NCBI RefSeq assembly: GCF_963668665.1
Contig: NZ_OY764902.1
Coordinates: 1,739,501-1,803,500 of the forward strand
Direction: 5' to 3'
From: an uncultured Anaeromusa sp.
GTDB taxonomy: Bacteria > Bacillota > Negativicutes > Anaeromusales > Anaeromusaceae
DNA: 64,000 nucleotides
Positions 48,649 through 57,521 of this stretch are shown in pieces (the first letter of the stretch is position 1; the number at the start of each line of letters is the position of its first letter). Both the position numbers and the translations under genes were made by a program. The notes under the pieces were generated by a model. It did not search any database. It saw only the letters and a program-made list of their open reading frames with translations, and was not told the origin of the DNA.

Positions 48649-48763
48649 ATAATCAATCATTGCCGCTATAGCCCTCATTCGAGCCCTCCGGTTCTCATCG
48701 CGACTCATGTTCAATCCAACTCCGTCGAACCCTCCATCTACTCACTCTACTCCTGTTAAATGT
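48649..48763. repeat. Intergenic repeat family, copy 7
   Basis: Contains AATCATTGCCGCTATAGCCC, then a B unit with GAGCCCTCCGGTTCTCATCG and CGACTCATGTTCAAT (to 48715), then an A unit with ACCCTCCATCTACTCACTCT and ACTCCTGTTAAAT (48729-48761). It lies between convergent genes and ends 20 bp from the sdaAA stop. Confidence 0.82.
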
Positions 48764-48782
48764 ATTCCTCGGCGTCCCTTCT

Positions 48783-49655
48783 TCAGCGGCTTTTGCCCAA
48801 AATGGCTTCCGCCCAGGCTAGGCCGCTAGGCGTGGTGGCAAGGCCGCCTTGAGCGGTTTCGCGCAGGGAACAGGGCAGCTGTGCGCCGATGCGTCCCATG
48901 GTGTCAATGACCTCGTCCGGGGGAATGACGCTGGCGATGTCGGCCAAAGCCAGCTCCGCCGCCGCTAGAGCATTGGCCGCCGCGCCGGCGTTGCGTTTTA
49001 CGCAAGGCACTTCCACCAGGCCGGCAACTGGATCGCAAACAAGGCCCAGCATGTTTTTTAAAGCAATGGCTACGGCATGACCGACTTGTCGAGGAGAACC
49101 ACCGAGGGCGTCAACCGCCGCGCCAGCCGCCATGGCTGCCGCGCTGCCGCATTCGGCTTGACAGCCGCCGGTGGCGCCGGCCAAAGTGGCCCGTGAAGCG
49201 ATGACCAAACCGATGCTGCCGGCGGTAATCAAAGCTTTAGCCAGTTGCGGCCGGGGAAGAGCATGTTCTTCTTGGAGGGTGAAAAGCAGTGCAGGAAGCA
49301 CGCCGCTGGCGCCAGCGGTAGGGGCCGCCACAATGCGTCCCATAGCGGCATTGGCTTCGCCTACTGCCAAGGCGTACATCAGGGCTTTGCGTAAAGGGGT
49401 GCCAGCGCAAGAAGGCGTTTGCTGCTGCAGGCGGCGGCTGTCGCCTCCAACCAGGCCGCCTACGGAACGGACGCCGCTCAAGCCGGTGTCAATGGCGGCG
49501 CGCATAACATCCAGCAGCTCGCCGCTGCGTAAGAGCAAGTCTTCTTCGCCGCAGTCCAACTGCCGGCTTTGCTGGCGCAGGCACCAGTCTCCGAAAGACA
49601 GGGCATCCTCCTCGGCTTCCATGAGCCAGGTTGTTAACGAAAGTTTTCTTGGCAT
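48783..49655 (-). CDS. sdaAA: L-serine dehydratase, iron-sulfur-dependent, alpha subunit
   Basis: Subunit of 290 residues that, with the beta subunit, deaminates L-serine to pyruvate using an oxygen-sensitive 4Fe-4S cluster. APTAGASGVLPALLF, GGCQAECGSAAAMAAGA and LVCDPVAGLVEVPCVKRN are the family motifs holding the cluster cysteines. I chose ATG 49655 (AGGAGG seven bases upstream). It is 11 bp downstream of sdaAB. The Firmicute two-subunit form fits an anaerobe. Confidence 0.95.
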   Translation of the reverse strand: MPRKLSLTTWLMEAEEDALSFGDWCLRQQSRQLDCGEEDLLLRSGELLDVMRAAIDTGLSGVRSVGGLVGGDSRRLQQQTPSCAGTPLRKALMYALAVGEANAAMGRIVAAPTAGASGVLPALLFTLQEEHALPRPQLAKALITAGSIGLVIASRATLAGATGGCQAECGSAAAMAAGAAVDALGGSPRQVGHAVAIALKNMLGLVCDPVAGLVEVPCVKRNAGAAANALAAAELALADIASVIPPDEVIDTMGRIGAQLPCSLRETAQGGLATTPSGLAWAEAILGKSR

Positions 49656-49666
49656 AGTCAATCCTC

Positions 49667-50332
49667 CTACGATAAGGGATCGATGCGGCGTACGGCATCG
49701 ACTAATGATAGGGCGCTTAACGCGTGAAGTACGTTGTCGTTGATGGGTTGATCGGTCTCCAATACCATAAGGGCGGTGGAGCCTTTTTGCTGCCGGGAAA
49801 CGCGCATGGCGGCGATATTAACATTGTGTTCAAATAGTACGGTAGTAACTTGGGAAATGGCGCCGGGGCGATCCGGATGTACTACCAGCAACGTCGGCAG
49901 TTCGCCGCCCATTTCCAGAGCAAAGCCGTCGATATCGGTGATTTGCACGCGGCCGCCGCCGATGGAGCAGCCAGTGACGCAAGAACGCTGGCCGGAAAGA
50001 CCGGTTAATTCTAAGCGGGCCGTATTCGGATGCGCCTGCTCGCCTAAATCAATGAGCTGGAAGGAAAAATCTAGACCGGCTTCTTTGGCATAGCGAAAAG
50101 AATCGGGGATGCGGGCGTCGTCGGGATTCCAGTCTAAAAGACCGGCTACAAGGGCTACATCGGTGCCATGCCCTTTGTGGGTCTGGGCGAAAGAGCCATG
50201 TAAGCCGATCATTGCATGAGCGGCCTTTTCTCCCAGCACAAGGCGGGCCAGACGGCCTAAGCGTACGGCGCCGGCTGTATGGGAGCTGGAAGGACCGATC
50301 ATGACGGGGCCTAAAACATCGAATAAATTCAT
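49667..50332 (-). CDS. sdaAB: L-serine dehydratase, iron-sulfur-dependent, beta subunit
   Basis: Beta subunit of 221 residues. MNLFDVLGPVMIGPSSSHTAGA is the family start with the substrate-binding SSSHT. The C-terminal ACT domain (PTLLVVHPDRPGAISQVTTV, NVNIAAMRVSRQQKG) likely senses an amino acid. AAGGAGG precedes ATG 50332. Transcribed with sdaAA. Confidence 0.95.
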   Translation of the reverse strand: MNLFDVLGPVMIGPSSSHTAGAVRLGRLARLVLGEKAAHAMIGLHGSFAQTHKGHGTDVALVAGLLDWNPDDARIPDSFRYAKEAGLDFSFQLIDLGEQAHPNTARLELTGLSGQRSCVTGCSIGGGRVQITDIDGFALEMGGELPTLLVVHPDRPGAISQVTTVLFEHNVNIAAMRVSRQQKGSTALMVLETDQPINDNVLHALSALSLVDAVRRIDPLS

Positions 50333-50346
50333 GGGGCAACCTCCTT

Positions 50347-50470
50347 GAAAGTCTCAAATGTAATCATTACCGCTGTAATCCTTAGTCTTGTCCTCCGATT
50401 CTCACCGCGACTCTTGTTAAAGTCAGCTTCTTCGTACCCTCCATTTACTCCCTCTACTCCTGTTCAAAAT
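50347..50470. repeat. Intergenic repeat family, copy 8
   Basis: GAAAGTCTCAAATGTAATCA, TTACCGCTGTAAT, then a B unit with CCTCCGATTCTCACCGCGAC and TCTTGTTAAAG, then an A unit CGTACCCTCCATTTACTCCC and TCTACTCCTGTTCAAAAT (50433-50470). It separates two minus-strand genes, following the stop of the upstream one. Confidence 0.85.
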
Positions 50471-50474
50471 CCCG

Positions 50475-51140
50475 TTATTTATGCAAGAGCGTGAGCAGGG
50501 CCACCAGCAGTGGCTGATGGAGCAGATAAATTGCCAGCGTATGCCGTCCAAACCACAAAAAACGAGAGTCTCCTGGCGGCTGTAGCAGCAAGGAGCGCCG
50601 TTCGGAATATAAGACGCGCCCGGCTAAATGGCCGGCGGCAAACAAGCCATACCAGGGAAACAGCGGATAATAGTCAAGGGTTGTGAATACAAGAGGGGTG
50701 ATACCGAACGGTAAAAGCCACGGCGTAGAAGCGAACGCAGGTAAGAAGGCGGGCAAGACCGCTGTACCCGCAGCAAGAGCTGCCACGAAAATAAGAGGCA
50801 AACGGTGCAGGAGGGGAGCGGTCAGCATCGAGACGCCTAAAAGGTGCAAAATGCCGAAGCGAACATAGGTGTCGGGGTCCCACCACCAAGTGCCGGCCGA
50901 TACGGCGGCAGCGGCCAGTAAAATGCGCAGGCCGTGGCGCAGAGACGAGCGGCTGAGGTTGGAAGAAACGCCTGCCAGCAAAATGAAGCTTACTGCGGCA
51001 AAAACGCCTGTAAAACGCCAAAAGCCTTGATGATAGTCAATGGGGTATAAAAAAAGATCCCGCAGGTCCACTAAAATATGAAAGAAAATCATGAAGCAAA
51101 GCGCCAAGGAGCGCCAAGCGTCAATTTCCCAGATGCGCAT
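50475..51140 (-). CDS. DUF1624 (heparan-alpha-glucosaminide N-acetyltransferase-like) membrane protein
   Basis: Integral membrane protein of 221 residues with about seven helices. MRIWEIDAWRSLALCFMIFFHILVDL opens the DUF1624 acyltransferase-like domain; LLAGVSSNLSR, GILHLLGVSML and FPWYGLFAAGHLAG are family-like. The final FGRHTLAIYLLHQPLLV is typical of membrane acyltransferases. I chose ATG 51140 with AAGGAAGGTG upstream. Substrate unknown; it may modify envelope glycans. Confidence 0.82.
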   Translation of the reverse strand: MRIWEIDAWRSLALCFMIFFHILVDLRDLFLYPIDYHQGFWRFTGVFAAVSFILLAGVSSNLSRSSLRHGLRILLAAAAVSAGTWWWDPDTYVRFGILHLLGVSMLTAPLLHRLPLIFVAALAAGTAVLPAFLPAFASTPWLLPFGITPLVFTTLDYYPLFPWYGLFAAGHLAGRVLYSERRSLLLQPPGDSRFLWFGRHTLAIYLLHQPLLVALLTLLHK

Positions 51141-51206
51141 AGACACCTTCCTTGCAAAATGCGACAAAAACAGACAACATGTATACAGAATAACATATAG
51201 AAGTAG

Positions 51207-51235
51207 TTGATTTTTAGTTAAATGAATCTTATAAT
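51207..51235 (+). promoter_or_regulatory. Promoter of the 57-residue membrane protein gene
   Basis: TTGATT (51207-51212), 17 bp, TATAAT (51230-51235). Near-consensus; transcription would start close to 51242. Confidence 0.7.
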
Positions 51236-51247
51236 AAAACTAAGGAA

Positions 51248-51277
51248 AGTGAAACGCTTCACGTGAAGGCTTTCACT
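51248..51277. promoter_or_regulatory. 30-bp near-perfect palindrome at the transcript start
   Basis: AGTGAAAcgCTTCAC and GTGAAGgcTTTCACT form a palindrome with a perfect 12-bp core CTTCACGTGAAG. It begins about six bases after the predicted start of transcription, so it could be a repressor operator or a 5' mRNA hairpin. Confidence 0.65.
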
Positions 51278-51312
51278 ATAAGGAGACGCAACAAGAGGAA
51301 GGAGTGTACGGA

Positions 51313-51486
51313 ATGAAACTACTATTGAGAGTGTTTGCAACGTTGTTTTTCGCCATTATTAGCCCTCTTTACGTTCTCTATCTGTTCGTTAGTTTCCTGC
51401 TTTCGCCGGTTATGTATGTTCTTTCCGGGCTAGGGCACCTGCTGCGCGGCCATCATGGTCCCAAGCACAGCGTTAAAGAATGCTGA
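51313..51486 (+). CDS. Small membrane protein of 57 residues
   Basis: Very short protein with two hydrophobic segments (LLLRVFATLFFAIISPLYVL and FVSFLLSPVMYVLSGLG) and a His-rich basic tail (LLRGHHGPKHSVKEC) ending in Cys. I recognise no family. Expression is well supported: a near-consensus promoter, AAGGAG eight bases before ATG 51313 and a terminator after it. The palindrome at the transcript start suggests control by a specific regulator. It might be an envelope-stress peptide, but that is speculation. Confidence 0.68.
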   Translation: MKLLLRVFATLFFAIISPLYVLYLFVSFLLSPVMYVLSGLGHLLRGHHGPKHSVKEC

Positions 51487-51526
51487 GGAACGGGGCGCGG
51501 CTGAAAAAGCGCTCGGGCGAAGGCTG

Positions 51527-51558
51527 AACGGGGTCTCATTGTAAATGAGGCTCCGTTT
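51527..51558 (+). terminator. Terminator of the 57-residue protein gene
   Basis: AACGGGGTCTCATT pairs with AATGAGGCTCCGTT (two wobbles), loop GTA, followed by TT and TTGC. Confidence 0.75.
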
Positions 51559-51645
51559 TGCATTTGCACAGAGCCATTGCGTCGCAAGGGGAAGCAGTGG
51601 TAAAATAAAAGGAAAACATGATTTCAGAATAAAGAGGTGTCCCGC

Positions 51646-52407
51646 ATGCTTTCACGCCGCCGCTTTTTGCAGATGTGTGGTGTATCACTAGCCGCCATGG
51701 CGGTAGGAGTTCCTGTCGTTGCCGCCGCAGGCTCCATACCGGTTCTTTTGTATCATCGGATTGGAGATTCGGACGACAAGATTACGGCGAAGACGCAACG
51801 ATTTGTTGAAGATCTTGATTTTCTGCAAAAACAAGGTTTTAACACTATTAGTTTAAAACAATTTGATCAGGCGGTGTCCGGCAAACGGGATCAATTGCCG
51901 GAAAATCCTGTGCTGATTACCTTTGACGACGGTTATGCAGATAATTACGAGCATGCGTTTCCGGAACTCCAAAAGAGGGGCATGACGGCAGCATTCTTTA
52001 TTATCAGCGATTTTGTCGGGCAAGCGGAACGAGTTACTTGGCCGCAGATTCAGGAAATGAAAAAGTACGGTATGGGCATTGGTTCGCATACGCTAAGCCA
52101 TCGCTTTCTCAATGAACTTCCGGAAAAAGAAGCGATCTTAGAAGTGGAAAAATCAAAATTTCATATAGAAAACTGGCTGGGTTCTCCCGTGCGTTTTATC
52201 GCGTTCCCTGGGGGCTTTTATACGCCGCCTATTTTGGAAGCGGTAAAAAGCGCCGGTTATTGCGGCGCCTTTTCCGTGCATTACGGGCTTTACCAAGAGG
52301 GCGACGTTCCCTATACGATTAAACGCATACCGGTCTTTGCCAAGGATCAACCAATATGGTACATTTTGGCGAAACGGGGTCTGCTGCCGCAGATTCTGCC
52401 GGTTTAA
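51646..52407 (+). CDS. Tat-exported polysaccharide deacetylase
   Basis: NodB-family deacetylase of 253 residues. The N-terminus MLSRRRFLQMCGVSLAAMAV is a twin-arginine signal (SRRRFLQ), so it is exported folded. The catalytic domain has VLLYHRIG, the metal and base motif LITFDDGYADNYE, and the HxxxH motif GSHTLSHRFL, with FAFPGG-like AFPGGFY. It probably removes acetyl groups from peptidoglycan or another polysaccharide. I chose ATG 51646 (AGAGGTG upstream) over GTG 51637. Confidence 0.9.
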   Translation: MLSRRRFLQMCGVSLAAMAVGVPVVAAAGSIPVLLYHRIGDSDDKITAKTQRFVEDLDFLQKQGFNTISLKQFDQAVSGKRDQLPENPVLITFDDGYADNYEHAFPELQKRGMTAAFFIISDFVGQAERVTWPQIQEMKKYGMGIGSHTLSHRFLNELPEKEAILEVEKSKFHIENWLGSPVRFIAFPGGFYTPPILEAVKSAGYCGAFSVHYGLYQEGDVPYTIKRIPVFAKDQPIWYILAKRGLLPQILPV

Positions 52408-52419
52408 TGTCGAATATTT

Positions 52420-52454
52420 CCACCCGCGGGCTTTTGGTCTCGGGTGGTTTTTTT
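52420..52454 (+). terminator. Terminator after the deacetylase gene
   Basis: CCACCCG (52420-52426) and CGGGTGG (52441-52447) around GCGGGCTTTTGGTCT-type loop sequence, followed by seven T. The adenine deaminase ribosome site follows at once. Confidence 0.8.
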
Positions 52455-52468
52455 ATAAGGAGGATTTT

Positions 52469-54199
52469 ATGGATGAAAAAATGATGCAGCGGTTGCTGGC
52501 GGCGGCGTCCGGGCGGGAAGAGGCGGATGTTGTTCTAAAGAATGCGCAAGTCTTCAATGTGTTTACTGGTGAATTCGAAGCGGGCGACGTAGCTCTTTGC
52601 GGCGCGTATATTGCCGGTATTGGCGCGTATAAGGGCAAACAGGAGATCGACCTGGCTGGAAGGTATGTTACCCCTGGTTTTATTGACGGGCATATGCATT
52701 TGGAAAGCTCGATGGTGACGCCAGGCGAGTTTGCCAGGGCGGTAGTGCCGCAAGGGACGACGGCGGTGGTGGCGGATCCTCATGAAATCGCCAATGTGAG
52801 CGGTCTGGCGGGTATTGAATACTTACTGGAGGCTTCGGCGGGGCTGCCTTGCAGCGTCTATGTAATGCTGCCGTCTTGCGTGCCGGCGACGCACTTGGAG
52901 ACGGCGGGGGCGAGGCTGGAGGCGGAGGACCTGGCCAAATTGGCAAAGCACCCGCGGGTACTAGGGCTGGGAGAAGTGATGAACTATCCCGCAGTGGTGC
53001 ACGGCGAGGCGGCTATGCTGCACAAACTGCGGCTTTTTGAAGGCAGACCCGTGGACGGCCATGCGCCCGGCTTAAGCAGTTTGGCGCTCAATGCCTATGC
53101 GGCGGCAGGCATTCATTCGGATCATGAGTGCGCGACAGCGGAGGAAGGTAAAGCACGTTTGGCTCGCGGTCTGCATTTGATGCTGCGCGAAGGCTCGGCG
53201 GCGCATAATCTGCTGGATTTGTTACCGGCAGTGACTGCGCAGACGCTGCCGCGCTGCCTTTTTGTCACGGATGACCGTCATCCGGCGGATTTATTGCAGC
53301 AAGGTCATGTTAATCACTTGGTGCGCCTAGCGGTGGAGGCGGGAATTAAACCTGCCTGGGCTTTGCAAATGGCGACCTGGAATGTGGCGCAATATTTTCG
53401 CCTGCCTCGGCTGGGGGCGGTGGCGCCAGGGTATCAGGCGGACTTGCTGGTTTTCGAGGACCTGGTTTCTTGGCGGCCTGCTCAGGTGTGGAAGCAAGGC
53501 CAGTTGGCGGCGGAAAAAGGACAGCCCTTATTTGCGGTTAAGAAGACAGACGCGGCGGCGGTGCGGCAAACGGTGCGGCTGGCGTCGCTGGAGTCCGCAA
53601 ATCTGGAGGTGCCAGCGCATGGCGAAAAGGCTCGGGTCATTGACTTAGTGCCGGGGCAAATTGTAACAGGCGGCTGTGAGTTGGCGCTTCCTGTAAAAGA
53701 GGGCTGTTTTACGGCAGATGCAGCGCAAGATGTGGTGCGGCTGACCGTTTGGGAACGGCATCAGGGCAGTGGGCGTATTGGCTCTGGTTTTCTGCGCGGT
53801 TTGGGACTTCGCAAGGGTGCGCTGGCGTCTACGGTGGCTCATGATTCGCACAACTTGATTGTGGTCGGCGTTAGTGAAGCGGACATGCTGGCTGCGGTCC
53901 GGGAAGTGCAGCGTTTGGGCGGCGGTTTGGCGGCCGTGGCGGACGGCGAGGTGCTGGCTTCCTTGGCCTTGCCTCTGGGGGGCTTGCTGTCGGAGCAGCC
54001 TTTAGAGGAAGTGCAGCGACAGTTGGAGGCCTTGCATGCGGCGGCCCGCTCGCTAGGCGTGAAAAAAGAGCATGATCCTTTTATGACCTTGGCTTTTTTG
54101 AGCTTGCCCGTCATTCCCAGGTGGAAGCTAACCGATCTCGGCTTGGTAGATGTAGATCTTTTTCAGATAGTGCCTGTTTCTCTTGCGGCTGCTGAGTAA
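52469..54199 (+). CDS. ade: Adenine deaminase
   Basis: Amidohydrolase of 576 residues that converts adenine to hypoxanthine and ammonia. ADVVLKNAQVFNVFTGEFE opens the protein; TPGFIDGHMHLESSMVTP carries the metal-binding His pair; ADPHEIANVSG, VDGHAPGLSS and GIHSDHECATAEEG carry further His and Asp; FVTDDRHPADLL has the catalytic Asp. The C-terminal adenine-deaminase domain (MTLAFLSLPVIPRWKLTDLGL) is complete. AAGGAGG precedes ATG 52469. Purine salvage; it has no purine riboswitch because a terminator sits directly upstream. Confidence 0.95.
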   Translation: MDEKMMQRLLAAASGREEADVVLKNAQVFNVFTGEFEAGDVALCGAYIAGIGAYKGKQEIDLAGRYVTPGFIDGHMHLESSMVTPGEFARAVVPQGTTAVVADPHEIANVSGLAGIEYLLEASAGLPCSVYVMLPSCVPATHLETAGARLEAEDLAKLAKHPRVLGLGEVMNYPAVVHGEAAMLHKLRLFEGRPVDGHAPGLSSLALNAYAAAGIHSDHECATAEEGKARLARGLHLMLREGSAAHNLLDLLPAVTAQTLPRCLFVTDDRHPADLLQQGHVNHLVRLAVEAGIKPAWALQMATWNVAQYFRLPRLGAVAPGYQADLLVFEDLVSWRPAQVWKQGQLAAEKGQPLFAVKKTDAAAVRQTVRLASLESANLEVPAHGEKARVIDLVPGQIVTGGCELALPVKEGCFTADAAQDVVRLTVWERHQGSGRIGSGFLRGLGLRKGALASTVAHDSHNLIVVGVSEADMLAAVREVQRLGGGLAAVADGEVLASLALPLGGLLSEQPLEEVQRQLEALHAAARSLGVKKEHDPFMTLAFLSLPVIPRWKLTDLGLVDVDLFQIVPVSLAAAE

Positions 54200-54221
54200 G
54201 AAAGTATTCCATATTCTTTTG

Positions 54222-54262
54222 AAGCTCCTGCTTTATTTGTAAAAATAAAGCAGGAGCTTTTT
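54222..54262 (+). terminator. Terminator after adenine deaminase
   Basis: AAGCTCCTGCTTTATTT and AAATAAAGCAGGAGCTT form a perfect 17-bp stem, loop GTAA, followed by TTTGG. Confidence 0.93.
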
Positions 54263-54360
54263 GGTTATAACTGGAATAGTATGAAGAAATTATAGTATGA
54301 GAAAATCGATGGAAAACAAGCACAACGGTCCAGCATTTTGCGGCGGGAGTTGATGGTGTT

Positions 54361-57300
54361 ATGTGGAATCGAATTTCGTATCGTGATAAATTACTGCTAT
54401 GGGTTATGCCTGTATTGCTTCTGGGCTTAGTCGGCCTGGCATCTGGCGCCTATTGGTACAATCACAAAGTGGTGGAAGAAAAACTGACCCAAAGTATGCT
54501 GGCGACAGCGGAAAAAGCGGCCGCTGGTCTGGAATTGTGGTGTCGTACGTTAGTAGTGGAACCGGAGACCATTGCAGCGACGCCTGCAGCGAAAGCTATT
54601 AACGAAAGCTTTGCACGAATTGATGCGCAGAACTTGAATCGAAAAAAATTTTTACAAGCCCACTACCCAGATTTGTTTTTGGATATTTACGCAGTGAATC
54701 GGGAGGGCGTATACCATTCTTTTTATTTAGAAGGAAACGAAGGTCGTCTCTATATCGGCAGCGTACGGAGTCGAGAGTATTTTCAGTCCATTATGGCAGG
54801 CGGCGGGACGCAGTTAACACCGCCGCTCCTTTCAAGGACGACTGGGAAACCAACTATTTTTGCGGTTGCGCCTATTTTGGATGAGAATGACAAGCCCCAA
54901 GGTTTGGTGGGAACCGGGATATCACTGACTTATGTAGAAAAAATGGCGCAAAGCATGCGCGTTGGTGAAACCGGTTATGGAATTATTGTCGCGAAAGACG
55001 GCACCTTTCTTTATCATCCGCGCCGTGATTTTATCATGGCTAAGCGTATTAGCGAATTCTCTGATGAAACTATTCAAGAGCTGGGACGGAGGATGCAAAG
55101 CGGCGGTTCCGGCGTATATCGTTATGAGTTTGAAGGACAGAAAAAGGTAGCTTTTTACGCGGCTGTACCCTTTGCCGGCTGGTCGGTAGCGACTACTATT
55201 GAAGAAGCGGAGCTGCTGGCGCCGCTGCGGCAGATGCTGCAATTTTTATTGGGCATTACTACGTTGCTATTGGGCGTTGTTGGCCTTGCTTTATGGCTGG
55301 CGGCTGGGCGCTTGACGCAGTCCTTGCGGCAGTTGGACCAACAGGCTCGGCGCATTGGAGAAGGAGACTTGGATACGCCTTTGCTGCGGTTAGATTCGGA
55401 TGATGAGGTGGGGCGCTTAGCTGCAGCTTTTCGTTATATGGTAGATATGCTGCGGCGGATGATGCGGGAATTAGAGCTGAAAAATCAGGACCTAGCAGAG
55501 GCGCGCAATCGTTTGGAGCAGAAGGTCGCGGAAAAGACGCAGGACCTTATGGCTTCAAATGAAGAATTGACGGCCATGAATGAGGCGCAGGAAGATGCTA
55601 ATAGCCGCTTGGAAGAGGAAGTGGAAATGCGTCGTCAGACAAGCGAGCGCCTGCAATTGCGAGAACGACAATATTTGGCGGCGATGGATTTAGTGACGCG
55701 TCCTGTTAGCGAAAGCAGCCAGTGTTTGGAGATTATTTTGCGCAATGCCTTAGAATTGGTTGAAGCGCCAAGCGGTTATATCGGTCTTTATGACGCCAAT
55801 GCGCAGGAATTTGTGCTGCATCATGCCAAAGGACTGCACGCCCAGCGAATTCAAAAAGCCTTTCCTATGGGGATTGGCATGCAAGGGCAGGTCTATGCGA
55901 GCGGGGATTTCTTATATGTAGAGGATTACCGAGTGTACCCAAAGCGCATCAACGATATGTATCTGGCTACTATGACCAATATTATCATGTTGCCCCTAAA
56001 AAACGGTTCTGGCGTCTGCGGCGTATTTGCCGCCAGTTGGGAAGATGAAGTGCGCCATATTCAAGAGGAAGATATGGAAACGCTTCGGCAATTTGCCGAC
56101 TTGGCCTCGGTGCTGTTGGAACGGGTGCAAGCGCAGGAAGTCATTCGGCATATGGCTTTTCATGATTCTCTTACAGACTTGCCGAATCGGGCCGGGTTGC
56201 AGGAAAAATTGAGGGAGGAGCTTATCCTTAACAATGAAGGAAAGAAAGGAGCGCTTTTCTTTATTGACATGGATGATCTAAAAGCAATTAATGATAATTT
56301 TGGACATTCCAGCGGGGATCATGTAATTATTACTGCCGGGAACATTCTGTGCCGGGTTTTGGGCAAAGAAGCCTTTGTTTCGCGATTGGGCGGAGATGAG
56401 TTTATCGCTTTGGTTCCTGGTTTGGGACGAAGCGAAGCTGCCTATGTAGCGGAGAAGGTCATTCGTGAATTAGGTTGTGAGTATGCGGTGGCGGGAAGAA
56501 AAGTGCATTTGTCTGCTAGTTTGGGTGTTGTTTTATATCCGGAAGACGGAGAAACCGCGGAAGAACTTCTTAAACGGTCGGACAGCGCCATGTACGCCGC
56601 TAAACGGGCTGGAAGAAACTGCTGGCGTTTTTATGAAACGGCGTTGTCTGATGAAGCGTATGAGCGGATGGCTCTGACCAACAGCTTGCGTCGGGCTTTG
56701 GAAAAAAACGAGCTTCTTTTGCAGTATCAGCCGCAGCTTGATTTGGTTTCAGACCGGGTGAATGGTTTTGAAGCGCTGCTGCGCTGGCGAAGTGAAGAGC
56801 ATGGATTTGTTTCACCGGCCAAGTTTATACCTATTGCTGAAGAATGCGGTTTAATTTTGCCGATAGGCGCATGGGTATTGGGAGAAGCGGCTCGTTTTGC
56901 GAAACGTCTGGAGACGAGAGGCTTTGGGGCGGTTCATGTTGCGGTCAATATATCGCCGAAGCAATTGCTGGCTGCTGATTTTGTCGAGCAAGTACAGGAG
57001 GTCTTGGCGCGTGAAGAGGTTGCTATGGGACAAATCGTTTTAGAAGTAACCGAGGGAATTATGATCGAATCCATGGAAGAAAGTATCGGCAAGCTGTGGG
57101 AATTGCGGAAAATGGGATTGCTGTTAGCCTTGGACGATTTTGGTACAGGTTACTCTTCCTTGACCTATCTGAAACATCTGCCGATCAACATTCTAAAGAT
57201 GGATAAATCGTTTATTAATGTCGAAGAAATGGAAGGAACCCAGGAAGAAATGATTGCTTCCATTATCTCTTTGGGCCATACTTTAGGCATGGTTTTAGTG

Positions 57301-57423
57301 GCGGAAGGCGTGGAAACCGAGGTGCAGCAAGAGGTGCTGAAGCGGCGAGGCTGCGATTGTTTGCAAGGTTATATTTTCAGCCGCCCTGTAGATGCCGAAG
57401 AAGCCTTAAAATTTTTAATGTAA
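54361..57423 (+). CDS. Membrane GGDEF-EAL cyclic-di-GMP enzyme with Cache, HAMP and GAF domains
   Basis: Signalling protein of 1020 residues. A membrane helix near 14-34, an extracytoplasmic dCache sensor (about 40-280), a second helix near 290-312, and a HAMP domain to about 365 are followed by a coiled coil (VEEKTQDL-like), a GAF domain (about 440-590), GGDEF (near residue 677 in RLGGDEF) and EAL (near 804 in FEALLRW). The EAL domain keeps DDFGTGYSSL and KMDKSFI, so phosphodiesterase activity is likely; the GGDEF is also intact. It would couple an external ligand to c-di-GMP level. The ligand is unknown. No strong ribosome site is seen before ATG 54361. Confidence 0.92.
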   Translation: MWNRISYRDKLLLWVMPVLLLGLVGLASGAYWYNHKVVEEKLTQSMLATAEKAAAGLELWCRTLVVEPETIAATPAAKAINESFARIDAQNLNRKKFLQAHYPDLFLDIYAVNREGVYHSFYLEGNEGRLYIGSVRSREYFQSIMAGGGTQLTPPLLSRTTGKPTIFAVAPILDENDKPQGLVGTGISLTYVEKMAQSMRVGETGYGIIVAKDGTFLYHPRRDFIMAKRISEFSDETIQELGRRMQSGGSGVYRYEFEGQKKVAFYAAVPFAGWSVATTIEEAELLAPLRQMLQFLLGITTLLLGVVGLALWLAAGRLTQSLRQLDQQARRIGEGDLDTPLLRLDSDDEVGRLAAAFRYMVDMLRRMMRELELKNQDLAEARNRLEQKVAEKTQDLMASNEELTAMNEAQEDANSRLEEEVEMRRQTSERLQLRERQYLAAMDLVTRPVSESSQCLEIILRNALELVEAPSGYIGLYDANAQEFVLHHAKGLHAQRIQKAFPMGIGMQGQVYASGDFLYVEDYRVYPKRINDMYLATMTNIIMLPLKNGSGVCGVFAASWEDEVRHIQEEDMETLRQFADLASVLLERVQAQEVIRHMAFHDSLTDLPNRAGLQEKLREELILNNEGKKGALFFIDMDDLKAINDNFGHSSGDHVIITAGNILCRVLGKEAFVSRLGGDEFIALVPGLGRSEAAYVAEKVIRELGCEYAVAGRKVHLSASLGVVLYPEDGETAEELLKRSDSAMYAAKRAGRNCWRFYETALSDEAYERMALTNSLRRALEKNELLLQYQPQLDLVSDRVNGFEALLRWRSEEHGFVSPAKFIPIAEECGLILPIGAWVLGEAARFAKRLETRGFGAVHVAVNISPKQLLAADFVEQVQEVLAREEVAMGQIVLEVTEGIMIESMEESIGKLWELRKMGLLLALDDFGTGYSSLTYLKHLPINILKMDKSFINVEEMEGTQEEMIASIISLGHTLGMVLVAEGVETEVQQEVLKRRGCDCLQGYIFSRPVDAEEALKFLM

Positions 57424-57521
57424 AATTTTGTCATGGAGCTTGTTTTCAAAGAAGAAATAAAGGTGCATCGCCGATAATAGTCAATAAGGATTTCTATATT
57501 GACGCATAAGGAGGCGAAACC

